Assembly: GCF_000166395.1 (NCBI RefSeq)
Contig: NC_014655.1
Span: 3,472,001-3,536,000, forward strand
DNA from: Leadbetterella byssophila DSM 17132
Lineage (GTDB): Bacteria; Bacteroidota; Bacteroidia; Cytophagales; Spirosomataceae
Reading direction: 5' to 3'
DNA length: 64,000 nt
This document shows, one piece after another, positions 15,625 through 23,783 of this stretch; position 1 is the first letter of the stretch; the number at the start of each line of letters is the position of its first letter. Under the pieces are notes generated by a model. That model was not told where the DNA came from, ran no database searches, and worked only from the letters and a program-made list of their open reading frames with translations. A program made the translations under genes and the position numbers.

Positions 15625-18256
15625 ATTCCTCATCTCCACCTTTGGTATCGTCATTATTGATACCCCTTTTCTTCGACTGCACAAATTTCATATTGCCCAA
15701 TTTATAAGAGAAGGTCAGACGTACGTTCTGGTTGTACATATAACTAGTGCTGTTAGAGATGAACTGTGTAGTAGCAGAATTGTTTTTCATGGTCATACCA
15801 CCGAAGAAATTGTCTGCTCCCAAGCCCAAGCTCGCATCTTTATTGATATCATATCTAATAGCTACTGAGTAATTAGGCATCGCGCCAAAAGCACCTTGTA
15901 GATTTACACGCTTTCCTCTATAGCCACCGTTTGCTTGGAATGACCACTTGTCAGATAGTTTTAGATTAGTGGATAATCTACCTCCTAATACCACTCCATC
16001 TGTGGTTCTGCTAACCATACGGTCACCTTTGAATTCTTTACCTTCGATATTGACATAGTACATATCAAAGTTACCTGTAATGTTCCAGTTTCTAGTGATC
16101 ACGATATTAGCGAAGATATTACCGCCTACTGTAGACTCCTTACCCACGTTCTCAAATGTGGTTACAATGGCAGAAGGATCTAAGTTTTGCAATTCTGGGA
16201 TATAAGGATAACGAGTAGACGCATCAGCTGCAGTCATACTTATACGTGTAATGTTATTTCCAGAATACCTACCGAATGTAGATAAAGTAAGGTAAGATTT
16301 ACCGATGGATTTACTTACGCTAAGTTCAACATTGTGCGTTTTTTCCGGATTTAGATCCGTGGTACCCATACTTACATTTAAAGGATCTACTATGTTGATG
16401 TTAGGGTTTAACTGTCGCATACCCGGACGTTGGATTCTATAGTTGTATGACAACTTAGTAGTATACGTTCCGAAAGGTTTGGACAAGTTTACGCTAGGTA
16501 CAAATACAGGGTATTTATCTGAGAAGTATTGCTTCACCGGTACATCTGCTCCAACCTGATTGATGGTTTGGTCAGCGTCTAGTGTAGTATACTCAAATCT
16601 ACCTCCGGCTTTGATGGTCCATTTACTTGCTGTAGAGTAAGTATAAGCTGCGTAAGCAGCATAGACGGTCTGGCTGTATTTAAGCCCACCACCAGGGTTT
16701 TTGGGGTCGGCAGGAAGGTTATTAAAGTTCTCTCTGTCTTGGCTTACCCCCGTTGATCCTAAAAGGTACAGATATTTACTGTCAATCTCACGAGTTACAC
16801 TCTTTGCTCCAACTTCCAACTGCTGATTTTTACCTATGGATTTCATGAAGTCCGTTTGGAAGGTTAATTCAGTGTTTAGGTTGTCATTATCATTCCACTG
16901 CTTCTGAGTTATGGTATTGTTTATGCCGTTAAGATAATTGGTATAGTTGTCGCTTTTGTCTTTGCTATGGCTATACATGGCTGAAACCGACCATTCTGTA
17001 CCTGGAGAAAACACCTTTACATAGTCTAAGTTATAGTCAAAGGTAAGTCCTTTAGTTAAGGCCTCCATATCTCTTAATTCCTGGCGAATCAGTTCATAGG
17101 CATTACCTAATGAATCCAAACCTGAGTAGTTGAATCTTTGATCGTTTTTACGGTTGAAGTTTCTCACGCCTACCGCCATACCCCCATAAAGAGTCTGGCC
17201 ACTTCCTAAATCGTAATCAAATCCTAGGTTATATCTACCAAACATACCGTTGTTTTTACCGGTAGCTAGTTGGTCTGTTCTTAAGCCGGTTACTAAGTTT
17301 TCATTGAAACTTTCGCTTTTCGACTTGTTATAATTCATTCTTCCAAATCCACCGAAAGATATGCCCAGTTTTCCGGTTCTATAGTTTCCGTTGAATCCTA
17401 AGTTTGATGCTCTGTTTCCTAAACCACCATTGATATTTAGGTTAAGACCTTGAAGGGTAGATTTTTTGGTGATGATATTGATGATACCTGCTGTACCTTC
17501 TGCGTCATATTTTGCAGAAGGAGAAGTGATAACTTCCACGGATTTGATTAGTTCTGAAGGAATCATCTTCAAGGCATCCGCTATGCTGGATGCTACGATA
17601 GTAGACGGTTTATTGTTAATCAATACCTGGATGTTTTCTGAACCTCTTAAGGATACGTTACCGTCTAAATCCACACTTAGCATAGGTACGTTCTTTAAGA
17701 CATCAGAAGCGTCTCCACCGGCAGAAGTAAGATCTTTTTCGGCATTGTAAACCAAGCGGTCAACCTTCTCCTCTATCAATGGTTTTTCGCCCGTCACTAC
17801 CACACCTTCAAGTGTGATAGAGCTTGATTTTAACTTGATAACACCCAGATCTACATCTTTTCCTTTCTCTACTTTTACCTTTTCTATCTTCAAGGTTTCA
17901 TATCCTACAAATGATACAGTGATAGTATAGGTGCCTTCTCCAATTTTCTTGAATTCGAACTTACCGTTTTCATCCGCCATGGTTCCATCAAGCGCTTTTC
18001 CGGAGGTTCCATCCAATAGGGCAACTGAAGCAAATTCCACTGCAGTGGTAAGTTCAGAGTCTACAATATTACCAGTGATTTTTGAATTTCCTTTCGGAGC
18101 TGTTTCAAGATTTAATTCTCTATTTTGTTGTCTATTAGGAGGAGTACGTTCTTCCTGTCTTCCATGACCACCACCTCCACCGGGAGGTCCCCACTGTGCA
18201 AATGCAGTTGTGCTAAATAACAGGCTAATCAGTATTAATGTTTTACGAGACATCAT
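15623..18256 (-). CDS. TonB-dependent receptor-like outer membrane beta-barrel protein
   Basis: Outer-membrane protein of about 877 residues. From the chosen ATG at 18254-18256 the sequence starts with a clear signal peptide (MMSRKTLILISLLF...TTAFA, cleavage before QWGPP). A glycine-rich linker follows, then a CarboxypepD_reg domain (ITGNIVDSELTTAVEFASV), a plug domain (VLKNVPMLSVDLDGNVSLRG), and a long barrel with alternating aromatic strands. The C-terminal barrel resembles OMP_b-brl_3 proteins. An upstream in-frame ATG at 18355 would bury the signal peptide and was rejected. No TonB box or SusD partner is evident, so the ligand is unknown. Confidence 0.88.
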   Translation of the reverse strand: MMSRKTLILISLLFSTTAFAQWGPPGGGGGHGRQEERTPPNRQQNRELNLETAPKGNSKITGNIVDSELTTAVEFASVALLDGTSGKALDGTMADENGKFEFKKIGEGTYTITVSFVGYETLKIEKVKVEKGKDVDLGVIKLKSSSITLEGVVVTGEKPLIEEKVDRLVYNAEKDLTSAGGDASDVLKNVPMLSVDLDGNVSLRGSENIQVLINNKPSTIVASSIADALKMIPSELIKSVEVITSPSAKYDAEGTAGIINIITKKSTLQGLNLNINGGLGNRASNLGFNGNYRTGKLGISFGGFGRMNYNKSKSESFNENLVTGLRTDQLATGKNNGMFGRYNLGFDYDLGSGQTLYGGMAVGVRNFNRKNDQRFNYSGLDSLGNAYELIRQELRDMEALTKGLTFDYNLDYVKVFSPGTEWSVSAMYSHSKDKSDNYTNYLNGINNTITQKQWNDNDNLNTELTFQTDFMKSIGKNQQLEVGAKSVTREIDSKYLYLLGSTGVSQDRENFNNLPADPKNPGGGLKYSQTVYAAYAAYTYSTASKWTIKAGGRFEYTTLDADQTINQVGADVPVKQYFSDKYPVFVPSVNLSKPFGTYTTKLSYNYRIQRPGMRQLNPNINIVDPLNVSMGTTDLNPEKTHNVELSVSKSIGKSYLTLSTFGRYSGNNITRISMTAADASTRYPYIPELQNLDPSAIVTTFENVGKESTVGGNIFANIVITRNWNITGNFDMYYVNIEGKEFKGDRMVSRTTDGVVLGGRLSTNLKLSDKWSFQANGGYRGKRVNLQGAFGAMPNYSVAIRYDINKDASLGLGADNFFGGMTMKNNSATTQFISNSTSYMYNQNVRLTFSYKLGNMKFVQSKKRGINNDDTKGGDEE

Positions 18257-18268
18257 TATAATATGTGT

Positions 18269-18282
18269 AATTACTAGTAATT
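18269..18282. promoter_or_regulatory. 14-bp palindrome before the beta-barrel gene
   Basis: AATTACTAGTAATT is a perfect 14-bp palindrome ending 12 bp before the start codon at 18256. It shares the ACTAGT core with the palindrome before hxlR. It may be a repressor site, but no regulator is tied to it. Confidence 0.35.
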
Positions 18283-18373
18283 TGGACGTAAAATTAACGC
18301 TGAGGTTTAGTTTTGGGTGCCTCTGATAGACCAAACCATGTTTTAAAGCGACCAATGCTAGAGTTTTAATGAC

Positions 18374-19564
18374 TCATTTTATCTGTATCGCCAAGGATAC
18401 AATATGTGCCGTTAGAGCGGTGCTTCTGTGGTAAATTCCGTATCTTATTTCCATTGATTTCCAGGAGTTTATTCCTAAAATCCCACCTGGAGTAGATACT
18501 CTCATTCCTAAACCACCAAAATGTGAGGTAAATTTAGATAAGTCCGTGTCACTGCTGTAATACTCACCTAAAGGATCATGTGCCTGATAGGGGGCGTAAT
18601 ACCTGATTCCATTTTGAGCATTAAACCTGTAATGTGGAGTGAGAGAGAAAAATGGATTTATTTTCCACACGGTTTCCAGGTTTAAGGTATGTGCTTGTAA
18701 ACCCCAGGTGTCAAGATAATAACGGTATAAGGTTCTGAAGATTAGATTATCACCAGCGAAGTAATTCGTTCGGAGGCTAATAGGGAATTTTATTCTGCTT
18801 CCAGGAAGTTTCTCCACCCTAAGACTATTGTCATTAAAATATACTCTATGAAAAGGCGTGCTTAAAAGTCCCTCTTGATAAGAAGGATCAAAGAGTATCA
18901 TGCCCTGTAATTGGGGATTGATAATTCTACTATAACCTAAGCTAGCGCTATAGGTGTTCCGTGGCTTATATGGAATTCCTTTAGAATCTTCTTCAGCTCC
19001 GGTAGGATACCCCGGAGGACGTAATTCTGCAGGTAGGATCATTTTCCATTTGTCTAGGAAGACATTGACCTTAGCAGAAAATTCTCCATTATTATCCGGA
19101 GTAGCCTTGGCCCATTGAAATCCAAAACCATAGGATTTGTAGTCAAATTCAGTGGAATATGATGCATTTAGGCCTAGTGTCTGTCCATTTTGATCATTTT
19201 TTCTGGTCCATACTATAGATGGATAGATGTGTTGATCCGTGCGGGATGCTGAGGATAAGGTGGTGGGATCAATTTGATCAGAGGAGGCAGAAGTATATTG
19301 TTCTATTGCGCCTTCTACAAAGAAGGTGTTTTTCCGCAGTTTTTTATCTAATAAGCTAAAAGTTAGGTTCAGACTGCTGCCTATATCCGTTAGTTTTTCT
19401 GAACCTATACCTCCTGTAACGGCAGCCATATTTCCGTTCTGGGTATAATATGAGCCTACTAAGTTAGCTTCCTCAAATTTTAATTTACGGATCTTAGTGC
19501 TATCCTGCGCCTGAGAGCTTAACCAAGCACATAATATTCCTGCTGTAAGAATCAGTTTTTTCAT
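18374..19564 (-). CDS. DUF3570 domain-containing outer membrane protein
   Basis: A 396-residue exported protein of the DUF3570 family with a cleavable signal (MKKLILTAGILCAWLSSQAQ). The mature part consists of alternating hydrophobic strands with aromatic ends and a final strand ending in SLAIQIK, consistent with an outer-membrane beta barrel. It lies 2 bp after the DUF4266 gene, in a five-gene operon with ApbE, a thioredoxin and a Rieske protein. The biochemical role of DUF3570 is not established; the neighbourhood suggests a link to extracytoplasmic redox chemistry. Confidence 0.85.
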   Translation of the reverse strand: MKKLILTAGILCAWLSSQAQDSTKIRKLKFEEANLVGSYYTQNGNMAAVTGGIGSEKLTDIGSSLNLTFSLLDKKLRKNTFFVEGAIEQYTSASSDQIDPTTLSSASRTDQHIYPSIVWTRKNDQNGQTLGLNASYSTEFDYKSYGFGFQWAKATPDNNGEFSAKVNVFLDKWKMILPAELRPPGYPTGAEEDSKGIPYKPRNTYSASLGYSRIINPQLQGMILFDPSYQEGLLSTPFHRVYFNDNSLRVEKLPGSRIKFPISLRTNYFAGDNLIFRTLYRYYLDTWGLQAHTLNLETVWKINPFFSLTPHYRFNAQNGIRYYAPYQAHDPLGEYYSSDTDLSKFTSHFGGLGMRVSTPGGILGINSWKSMEIRYGIYHRSTALTAHIVSLAIQIK

Positions 19565-19566
19565 AA

Positions 19567-19764
19567 TTAATTACATCCGCAGCCTCCTCCGCTTTTTCCA
19601 CCGTTTGCTCCCGCTGCACCTTCTCGATACAGTTGGAAACTATTCTCAAATTTCTCCACAGACCTATTAGATAGGCTCATTTCTGCATCGTTGATCTTCG
19701 CTTTTTGATACTCCTTTACCGGAACACAAGAGCTGAGAAGGAAAAGAAAAAGCAATTTTTTCAT
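19567..19764 (-). CDS. DUF4266 mini-lipoprotein with C-terminal GGGCGCN
   Basis: A 65-residue lipoprotein. The leader MKKLLFLFLLSSC carries a lipobox with the lipidated Cys at residue 13. The mature 53 residues end in the glycine-rich tail GKSGGGCGCN, the hallmark of DUF4266. The two closely spaced terminal cysteines could bind a metal or be a redox pair. It overlaps the apbE gene by 4 bp and is followed directly by DUF3570. No known ApbE flavinylation motif (such as SGAT) is present. Function unknown. Confidence 0.85.
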   Translation of the reverse strand: MKKLLFLFLLSSCVPVKEYQKAKINDAEMSLSNRSVEKFENSFQLYREGAAGANGGKSGGGCGCN

Positions 19765-20654
19765 GCACGGATATTGTTTGAGGTGTAAACTCTATTATGA
19801 TCATCTACTAAGATACAAGCTATTTGATTCATTTGATTGATCAAATTCAGCCCATCTTTTACTCCTAAGATAGAAAGTGGGGTAGTCATGGCATCTGCTA
19901 GTTCTGCATGAGGACAGATTACTGTTACACTTTTAAGGCCAGAAATTGGTAAACCTGTTCTGGGGTCTATGGTGTGCGAGTATCTTTTTCCATTTATTAT
20001 GGCATATTTTTCATAGGGGCCGGAGGTGGCAACTGCCATTTCTCCTACCTCTAATTGAGAAAAGGGATATTGAGGTGCATCCGGGTCAGCTATGGAAATG
20101 GTCCAAGGTTTACCATCGCAGCGTCCCCAGGTTTTTAGATCTCCACTGGCATTCACCACACCGTTCTTTACTCCTCTTTGCTTTAAAATAGCTACTGCCT
20201 TATCAGCCGCGTAACCTTTTCCAATTCCCCCAAATCCTATACGCATTCCTTTCTCTTTTAGGAAAACGGTGGATTTCTCTTGGTCTATTTGAATGTTCTT
20301 ATAATTAACCAGTTTCAAATTTTGTTTAGCCTCTTTTGAGGGAAGAATGCTCAGGTTTTTGTCAAAATTCCATAAACGCTTATCAATAGACCCATAAGAT
20401 AGATCGAATAAGCCTAGGGTTAATTCAGAGATCCTTTGGGCTCGAGTTACTAATTGCAAGAACTCTTCAGGAACCTCTACGGCCTGTATTCCTGCCATGG
20501 CATTAACTTTAGAGGTAACACTGTTATCTGAATAGGTAGTCAGCAAGGCCTCTATTCTGGAGATCTCCTCTATAGCCGCATCTATGTGTTCTTCACCTTG
20601 ATCAACACTGATGACAAATCGATTCCCCATAAGTTTGACTATTCTGGATATCAT
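19761..20654 (-). CDS. apbE: ApbE family FAD:protein FMN transferase
   Basis: A 297-residue ApbE, which links FMN covalently to Thr or Ser of target proteins. Motifs: GGIGKGYAADKA, the NASGDL block, HTIDPRTGLP, and DAMTTPLSILG with the metal-binding Asp and Thr. Unusually for the family, no signal peptide or lipobox is visible (it starts MISRIVKLMGNRFVISV), so it should act in the cytosol unless the start is misplaced. No obvious FMN-binding target is encoded nearby. It overlaps the thioredoxin gene upstream (4 bp) and DUF4266 downstream. Confidence 0.92.
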   Translation of the reverse strand: MISRIVKLMGNRFVISVDQGEEHIDAAIEEISRIEALLTTYSDNSVTSKVNAMAGIQAVEVPEEFLQLVTRAQRISELTLGLFDLSYGSIDKRLWNFDKNLSILPSKEAKQNLKLVNYKNIQIDQEKSTVFLKEKGMRIGFGGIGKGYAADKAVAILKQRGVKNGVVNASGDLKTWGRCDGKPWTISIADPDAPQYPFSQLEVGEMAVATSGPYEKYAIINGKRYSHTIDPRTGLPISGLKSVTVICPHAELADAMTTPLSILGVKDGLNLINQMNQIACILVDDHNRVYTSNNIRA

Positions 20655-21061
20655 TTGGCCTTTTGTATAGTTTCAAGGAATTTTTCTTTACTAATAGATT
20701 TAGTATATCCATCCCAAGTTTGTATGACCTTTCCTTCAGGATTCAAAAGAAGGGTTAATGGGAATTTTCCATGGGGATTGTATCTCTCAGCTAATTGTTC
20801 ATTGTAGGCCTTTTGCTCTGCGGGAAGCTGATTCTTTTTCATCCTGGGGAAGTCAGCTCTGACAAGGACTAGTCTGGCTTCAGCTACACCTTTAAATTCA
20901 TCAGATTCGAAAATCTCCTTTTTTAGCTGTATACAGGGAGCACACCAATCAGAGCCGGAGAAATTCAGCAGAACTAATTTCTCTTCTTTTTTTGCCTGAT
21001 CTAAAGCGGACTCCAGGTTTGTACCCCATTGAAGTAGTAAATAGAAAAGTAGACTTAGCAT
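20651..21061 (-). CDS. Thioredoxin family protein, exported
   Basis: A 136-residue thioredoxin-fold protein with the redox pair Cys40 and Cys43 in SDWCAPC. The N-terminus (MLSLLFYLLLQWG) is a short hydrophobic leader, so it probably works outside the cytosol. A cis-Pro segment is present in KFPLTLLL. Its ATG overlaps the stop of the Rieske gene (TAATG), which implies translational coupling. It may maintain cysteines of the DUF4266 or Rieske partner (inference). Confidence 0.88.
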   Translation of the reverse strand: MLSLLFYLLLQWGTNLESALDQAKKEEKLVLLNFSGSDWCAPCIQLKKEIFESDEFKGVAEARLVLVRADFPRMKKNQLPAEQKAYNEQLAERYNPHGKFPLTLLLNPEGKVIQTWDGYTKSISKEKFLETIQKAK

Positions 21062-21576
21062 TACTCGTATATAATTATGGTTTCACCGTCAAAAGCTGTT
21101 TTATATACCTTGATTCCTTTTGTCCCATATTCATTCAGACCGGTGCCGGACATATTGTATCGCGCTCCATGTTCGGGACAATACCATTCCCCAAATCGGT
21201 AAGAAATGGTTCGGTTATTCTCGTGAGAGCATACTACTGTTGCAGCGATATATTTTCCTTCTTTTGAAAGAGCTAAGACAAAAGTATTCCCTAAGGTGAT
21301 GTATTGATTTCTAACCAAAAGTTTGGCGTACCTTGGATCTGAAATGTTGATCCTATAGAGGTATTGGATCTTTTCCAATTCTTCCGTAGTTATCTGATAG
21401 TCAGGATCAGGTCCAGAGCCGGTGATCTCTTCAACCGGACTGCCGTCTGGTTTCAGTAAGGTTCCATCCGGAAGGCGGGTTAAAGCTCCCACTTCCTGTT
21501 CTCCCACGCAGGAGAGAAGGGCCATAAGAGCTCCTCCTGTAAATCCGCAAGATTTTAAAAATTCATACCGGGTCAT
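21061..21576 (-). CDS. Rieske [2Fe-2S] protein
   Basis: A 171-residue Rieske protein. Cluster ligands are C116-x-H118 and C133-x-x-H136, the expected two-Cys two-His set. The N-terminus has a hydrophobic stretch ending in LLSC, possibly a lipobox at Cys23, placing it on the outer face of the inner membrane. No cytochrome b partner is encoded here, so it is not a standard bc1 subunit. It heads the five-gene minus-strand operon and could relay electrons to its neighbours. Confidence 0.88.
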   Translation of the reverse strand: MTRYEFLKSCGFTGGALMALLSCVGEQEVGALTRLPDGTLLKPDGSPVEEITGSGPDPDYQITTEELEKIQYLYRINISDPRYAKLLVRNQYITLGNTFVLALSKEGKYIAATVVCSHENNRTISYRFGEWYCPEHGARYNMSGTGLNEYGTKGIKVYKTAFDGETIIIYE

Positions 21577-21687
21577 ATAGAAGCGGTTTTTGTTGTAAAA
21601 AAACGCAGATTTTCTTCTTTATGGGTGCATTTTGCAGTTTTTTTTAGAATGTAAATCAGGTATTAAGGGAAAAAGGTGGATAGAACT

Positions 21688-21695
21688 TACTTTTG
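21688..21695 (+). promoter_or_regulatory. Putative -7 promoter element for the glycosyltransferase gene
   Basis: TACTTTTG matches TAnnTTTG and ends 18 bp before the ATG at 21714. It lies in the divergent gap after the Rieske gene start. Confidence 0.5.
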
Positions 21696-21713
21696 TGGTA
21701 TTAATCGACTTCT

Positions 21714-22463
21714 ATGAAAATCAGCGTTATTACCGTTTGCTTTAATGCGGTTCAAACCTTGGAACAAACAATCACAAGTGTTTTAAGTCAAGATTATCCG
21801 GACTTTGAATACATAGTGGTAGATGGTGGATCAAAAGATGGAACGGTAGCTCTATTAGAAAGATATGCTGATAAGATTAGATACATTTCTGAAAAAGACA
21901 ATGGGATTTATGATGCCATGAATAAGGGAGTCCGTCTAGCTAGCGGAGAGGTCATAGGTGTAATTGGCGCTGATGATTTTTATCCAGACGTTCAGGTATT
22001 GAGTAGAGTGGCCAAAGGTTTTACTGAAGTGGATACAGATTCTGTGTATGGAGATGTAAAGTTTGTAGATCCTCTCGACACAGAAAAGGTAGTGAGATTT
22101 TGGAAAGATGCTCCATATGATAAAGCGAATTGGCTTAAGGGATGGATGCCACCGCATGTAGCCTTCTTTTTGAAAAAGTCAGCCTATGAAAAGTACGGTC
22201 TGTATCATACTGAATTTACTTGTTCAGGCGACTATGAGCTGATGCTAAGAATGCTATATAAGAATGACTTAAAGGCTCATTATATTCCAGCCACACTGAT
22301 GACCATGCGAGTAGGAGGTACCAGCAGTGCCTCATTAAAGCACAGATGGGTAGCGAATCAAGAAGATAGAAAAGCTTGGAGGATGAATAATTTGAAGCCA
22401 AAGTGGTATACACTTTGGCTCAAACCTATATCTAAGATTAAACAACTTTTCATGAAGGGTTAA
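21714..22463 (+). CDS. Family 2 glycosyltransferase
   Basis: A 249-residue GT-A fold glycosyltransferase. The N-terminus [18 protein letters not shown], the [10 protein letters not shown] motif near residues 37-46, and the metal-binding DXD-like GADDFY near residue 85 are typical of GT2. The C-terminal part has no membrane segments except a weakly basic tail. Similar proteins add sugars during surface polysaccharide synthesis. The stop overlaps the convergent pirin fragment by 4 bp. Donor and acceptor are unknown. Confidence 0.9.
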   Translation: MKISVITVCFNAVQTLEQTITSVLSQDYPDFEYIVVDGGSKDGTVALLERYADKIRYISEKDNGIYDAMNKGVRLASGEVIGVIGADDFYPDVQVLSRVAKGFTEVDTDSVYGDVKFVDPLDTEKVVRFWKDAPYDKANWLKGWMPPHVAFFLKKSAYEKYGLYHTEFTCSGDYELMLRMLYKNDLKAHYIPATLMTMRVGGTSSASLKHRWVANQEDRKAWRMNNLKPKWYTLWLKPISKIKQLFMKG

Positions 22464-22783
22464 AGGCGCCCAAACTTGCCCTCGTCAAATTTGCGGAAGG
22501 CCTGTAAAAGCTCAGCTTGAGTATTCATAACAAATGGACCATAATGTGCTACAGTTTCATTTAAAGGCTGACCACTGAGGAGCAGAACTTTGGAATTCTT
22601 CTCTATACCTTTTAATGTGAAGCTATCTCGCACATTATTTTCCATTAGGACAAACTGATCTTTATTTACAGTAGTCTCTCCATTCACCAAGATGCTCCCT
22701 TCTATCACGATGAAGGCGGTATTAAAGTGCGCGGGTAGGAGGAATGGAACTTCTCCGTTCAATGTTATATTATATACGTGCAT
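22460..22783 (-). CDS. Pirin C-terminal cupin fragment, separated by a frameshift
   Basis: A 107-residue ORF that corresponds to the C-terminal cupin of pirin: [16 protein letters not shown] at the start and [13 protein letters not shown]-like residues ([14 protein letters not shown]) near the end. It overlaps the N-terminal ORF by 19 bp in another frame. Only together do the two make a full pirin (about 285 residues). A stop in this frame (TAG) lies three codons before the ATG at 22781-22783, so it is not simply misannotated. See the N-terminal entry. Confidence 0.75.
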   Translation of the reverse strand: MHVYNITLNGEVPFLLPAHFNTAFIVIEGSILVNGETTVNKDQFVLMENNVRDSFTLKGIEKNSKVLLLSGQPLNETVAHYGPFVMNTQAELLQAFRKFDEGKFGRL

Positions 22784-23301
22784 AATGTACTAGCTGCACC
22801 TTTTACACCTTCGTATTCACCTGCCACTACTTGTACTGTCCCACCTGTCAAATTAACCTTCGGGATTTGGACTAGATTTTGATATTTCGGTGTAGTGTTT
22901 TTGTCTTTCGCCGGAAGGTTAACCCATAACTGTACCATTTGAAAAGCTCCACCGTTCTTTGACCATTCTTTTTCATGAAATTCTTCATGTAGAATGCCGG
23001 ACCCGGCAGTCATCCATTGGACTTCTCCTTCATTTAGGATGCCATGATTTCCTCTACTGTCTCTATGTTCAATCTTTCCTTTGTAGGCAAAAGTTACGGT
23101 CTCAAATCCTTTATGAGGATGTACTCCTACTCCTTTGGGAATTTTAGAAGATGGAAATTCTATTTCAGTATTATATCCTATAGCAAAGAACGGATCTAAA
23201 CGGTGCCTTGTGATATCTCCTCCTAAGAAGGAGGTGGTATAAAAACCATCGCCCACCCATTGGAAGGACTTTGGACTTAATATTTTTTCAATTTTTCTCA
23301 T
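22765..23301 (-). CDS. Pirin N-terminal cupin fragment, frameshifted
   Basis: A 178-residue ORF with the pirin metal-binding cupin: [15 protein letters not shown], then [13 protein letters not shown], giving the expected three His and one Glu ligands. Pirins are iron-containing cupins reported to act as quercetinases or regulators. After the GVKGAAST residues the frame departs and stops early (LCTYII), while the rest of pirin continues in the other frame. The gene is therefore broken by an indel, or expressed as two coupled halves, or affected by a sequencing error. Divergent from an HxlR regulator. Confidence 0.8.
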   Translation of the reverse strand: MRKIEKILSPKSFQWVGDGFYTTSFLGGDITRHRLDPFFAIGYNTEIEFPSSKIPKGVGVHPHKGFETVTFAYKGKIEHRDSRGNHGILNEGEVQWMTAGSGILHEEFHEKEWSKNGGAFQMVQLWVNLPAKDKNTTPKYQNLVQIPKVNLTGGTVQVVAGEYEGVKGAASTLCTYII

Positions 23302-23323
23302 TTGTGTAGCTTTTTGTTCAATA

Positions 23324-23331
23324 CAAAGTTA
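23324..23331 (-). promoter_or_regulatory. Putative -7 promoter element for the pirin gene
   Basis: On the minus strand TAACTTTG matches TAnnTTTG, 22 bp before the pirin ATG. It is next to the palindrome at 23370-23383, which would sit at the -33 side of this promoter. Confidence 0.5.
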
Positions 23332-23369
23332 CTTTAGTACGGAGAGATCCTTGCTATGCGTTACTTTGC

Positions 23370-23383
23370 GGTAACTAGTTACC
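23370..23383. promoter_or_regulatory. Palindromic operator candidate between pirin and hxlR genes
   Basis: GGTAACTAGTTACC is a perfect 14-bp inverted repeat in the 85-bp divergent gap. Winged-helix HxlR dimers bind such palindromes, and regulators of this family often control the divergent gene. The site is 4 bp from the regulator ATG at 23387, fitting autorepression. Confidence 0.6.
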
Positions 23384-23386
23384 TGA

Positions 23387-23728
23387 ATGTTACTCATGTT
23401 AAAGAAACCTAATTCTGATCCGGCCGGTTGTACAGCTGATATTTTAGCTTTGCAAGATACCCTCGGCATTTTGGGAGGGAAATGGACCCTCCTACTATTA
23501 CATTATCTTTTAGTCAGGGAGGATGAGGTGGTAACGTTTAAAAAGATGGAGAAGGATTTAGTGGGTATCTCTGCTAAAGTTTTGACTGCCACCCTAAAGT
23601 TGTTAGAAGAGAACAGGTTGATTCAGAGGGAAGTTTTAGAAACCAGGCCCATTAAGGTCCAATATTCTATTACTCCGTATGGAAGGGAAATTCAGGAACT
23701 TCTCCAAGTCATGGTGAAGTGGGGTTGA
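23387..23728 (+). CDS. HxlR family transcriptional regulator
   Basis: A 113-residue winged-helix regulator. The HxlR pattern is visible: a Cys near the N-terminus (DPAGCTADI), LGGKWTLLLLHYLL, FKKMEKDLVGISAKVLTATLKLLEENRLI and the wing VQYSITPYGREI. The N-terminal Cys can sense redox or electrophilic signals in relatives. A second in-frame ATG at 23396 is possible. It is divergent from pirin; repressing that gene is the likely job (inference from palindrome and layout). Confidence 0.9.
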   Translation: MLLMLKKPNSDPAGCTADILALQDTLGILGGKWTLLLLHYLLVREDEVVTFKKMEKDLVGISAKVLTATLKLLEENRLIQREVLETRPIKVQYSITPYGREIQELLQVMVKWG

Positions 23729-23758
23729 ACGCATAGATTGCATATAACGCAATTAAAT

Positions 23759-23776
23759 AGGGCGCCGAAGCGCCCC
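23759..23776 (-). terminator. Rho-independent terminator of the alkaline phosphatase gene
   Basis: On the minus strand GGGGCGC-TTCG-GCGCCC is followed by TATTT. The UUCG tetraloop is exceptionally stable. It lies directly after the phosphatase stop codon at 23784. Confidence 0.7.
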
Positions 23777-23783
23777 ATTGTTC

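Noticed and set aside
18257-18355. N-terminal extension of the beta-barrel receptor gene from ATG at 18355
   Set aside because: It places 33 residues before the signal peptide and covers the upstream palindrome.
21577-21713. Riboswitch between the Rieske and glycosyltransferase genes
   Set aside because: The 137-bp gap holds a promoter element but no conserved aptamer motif.
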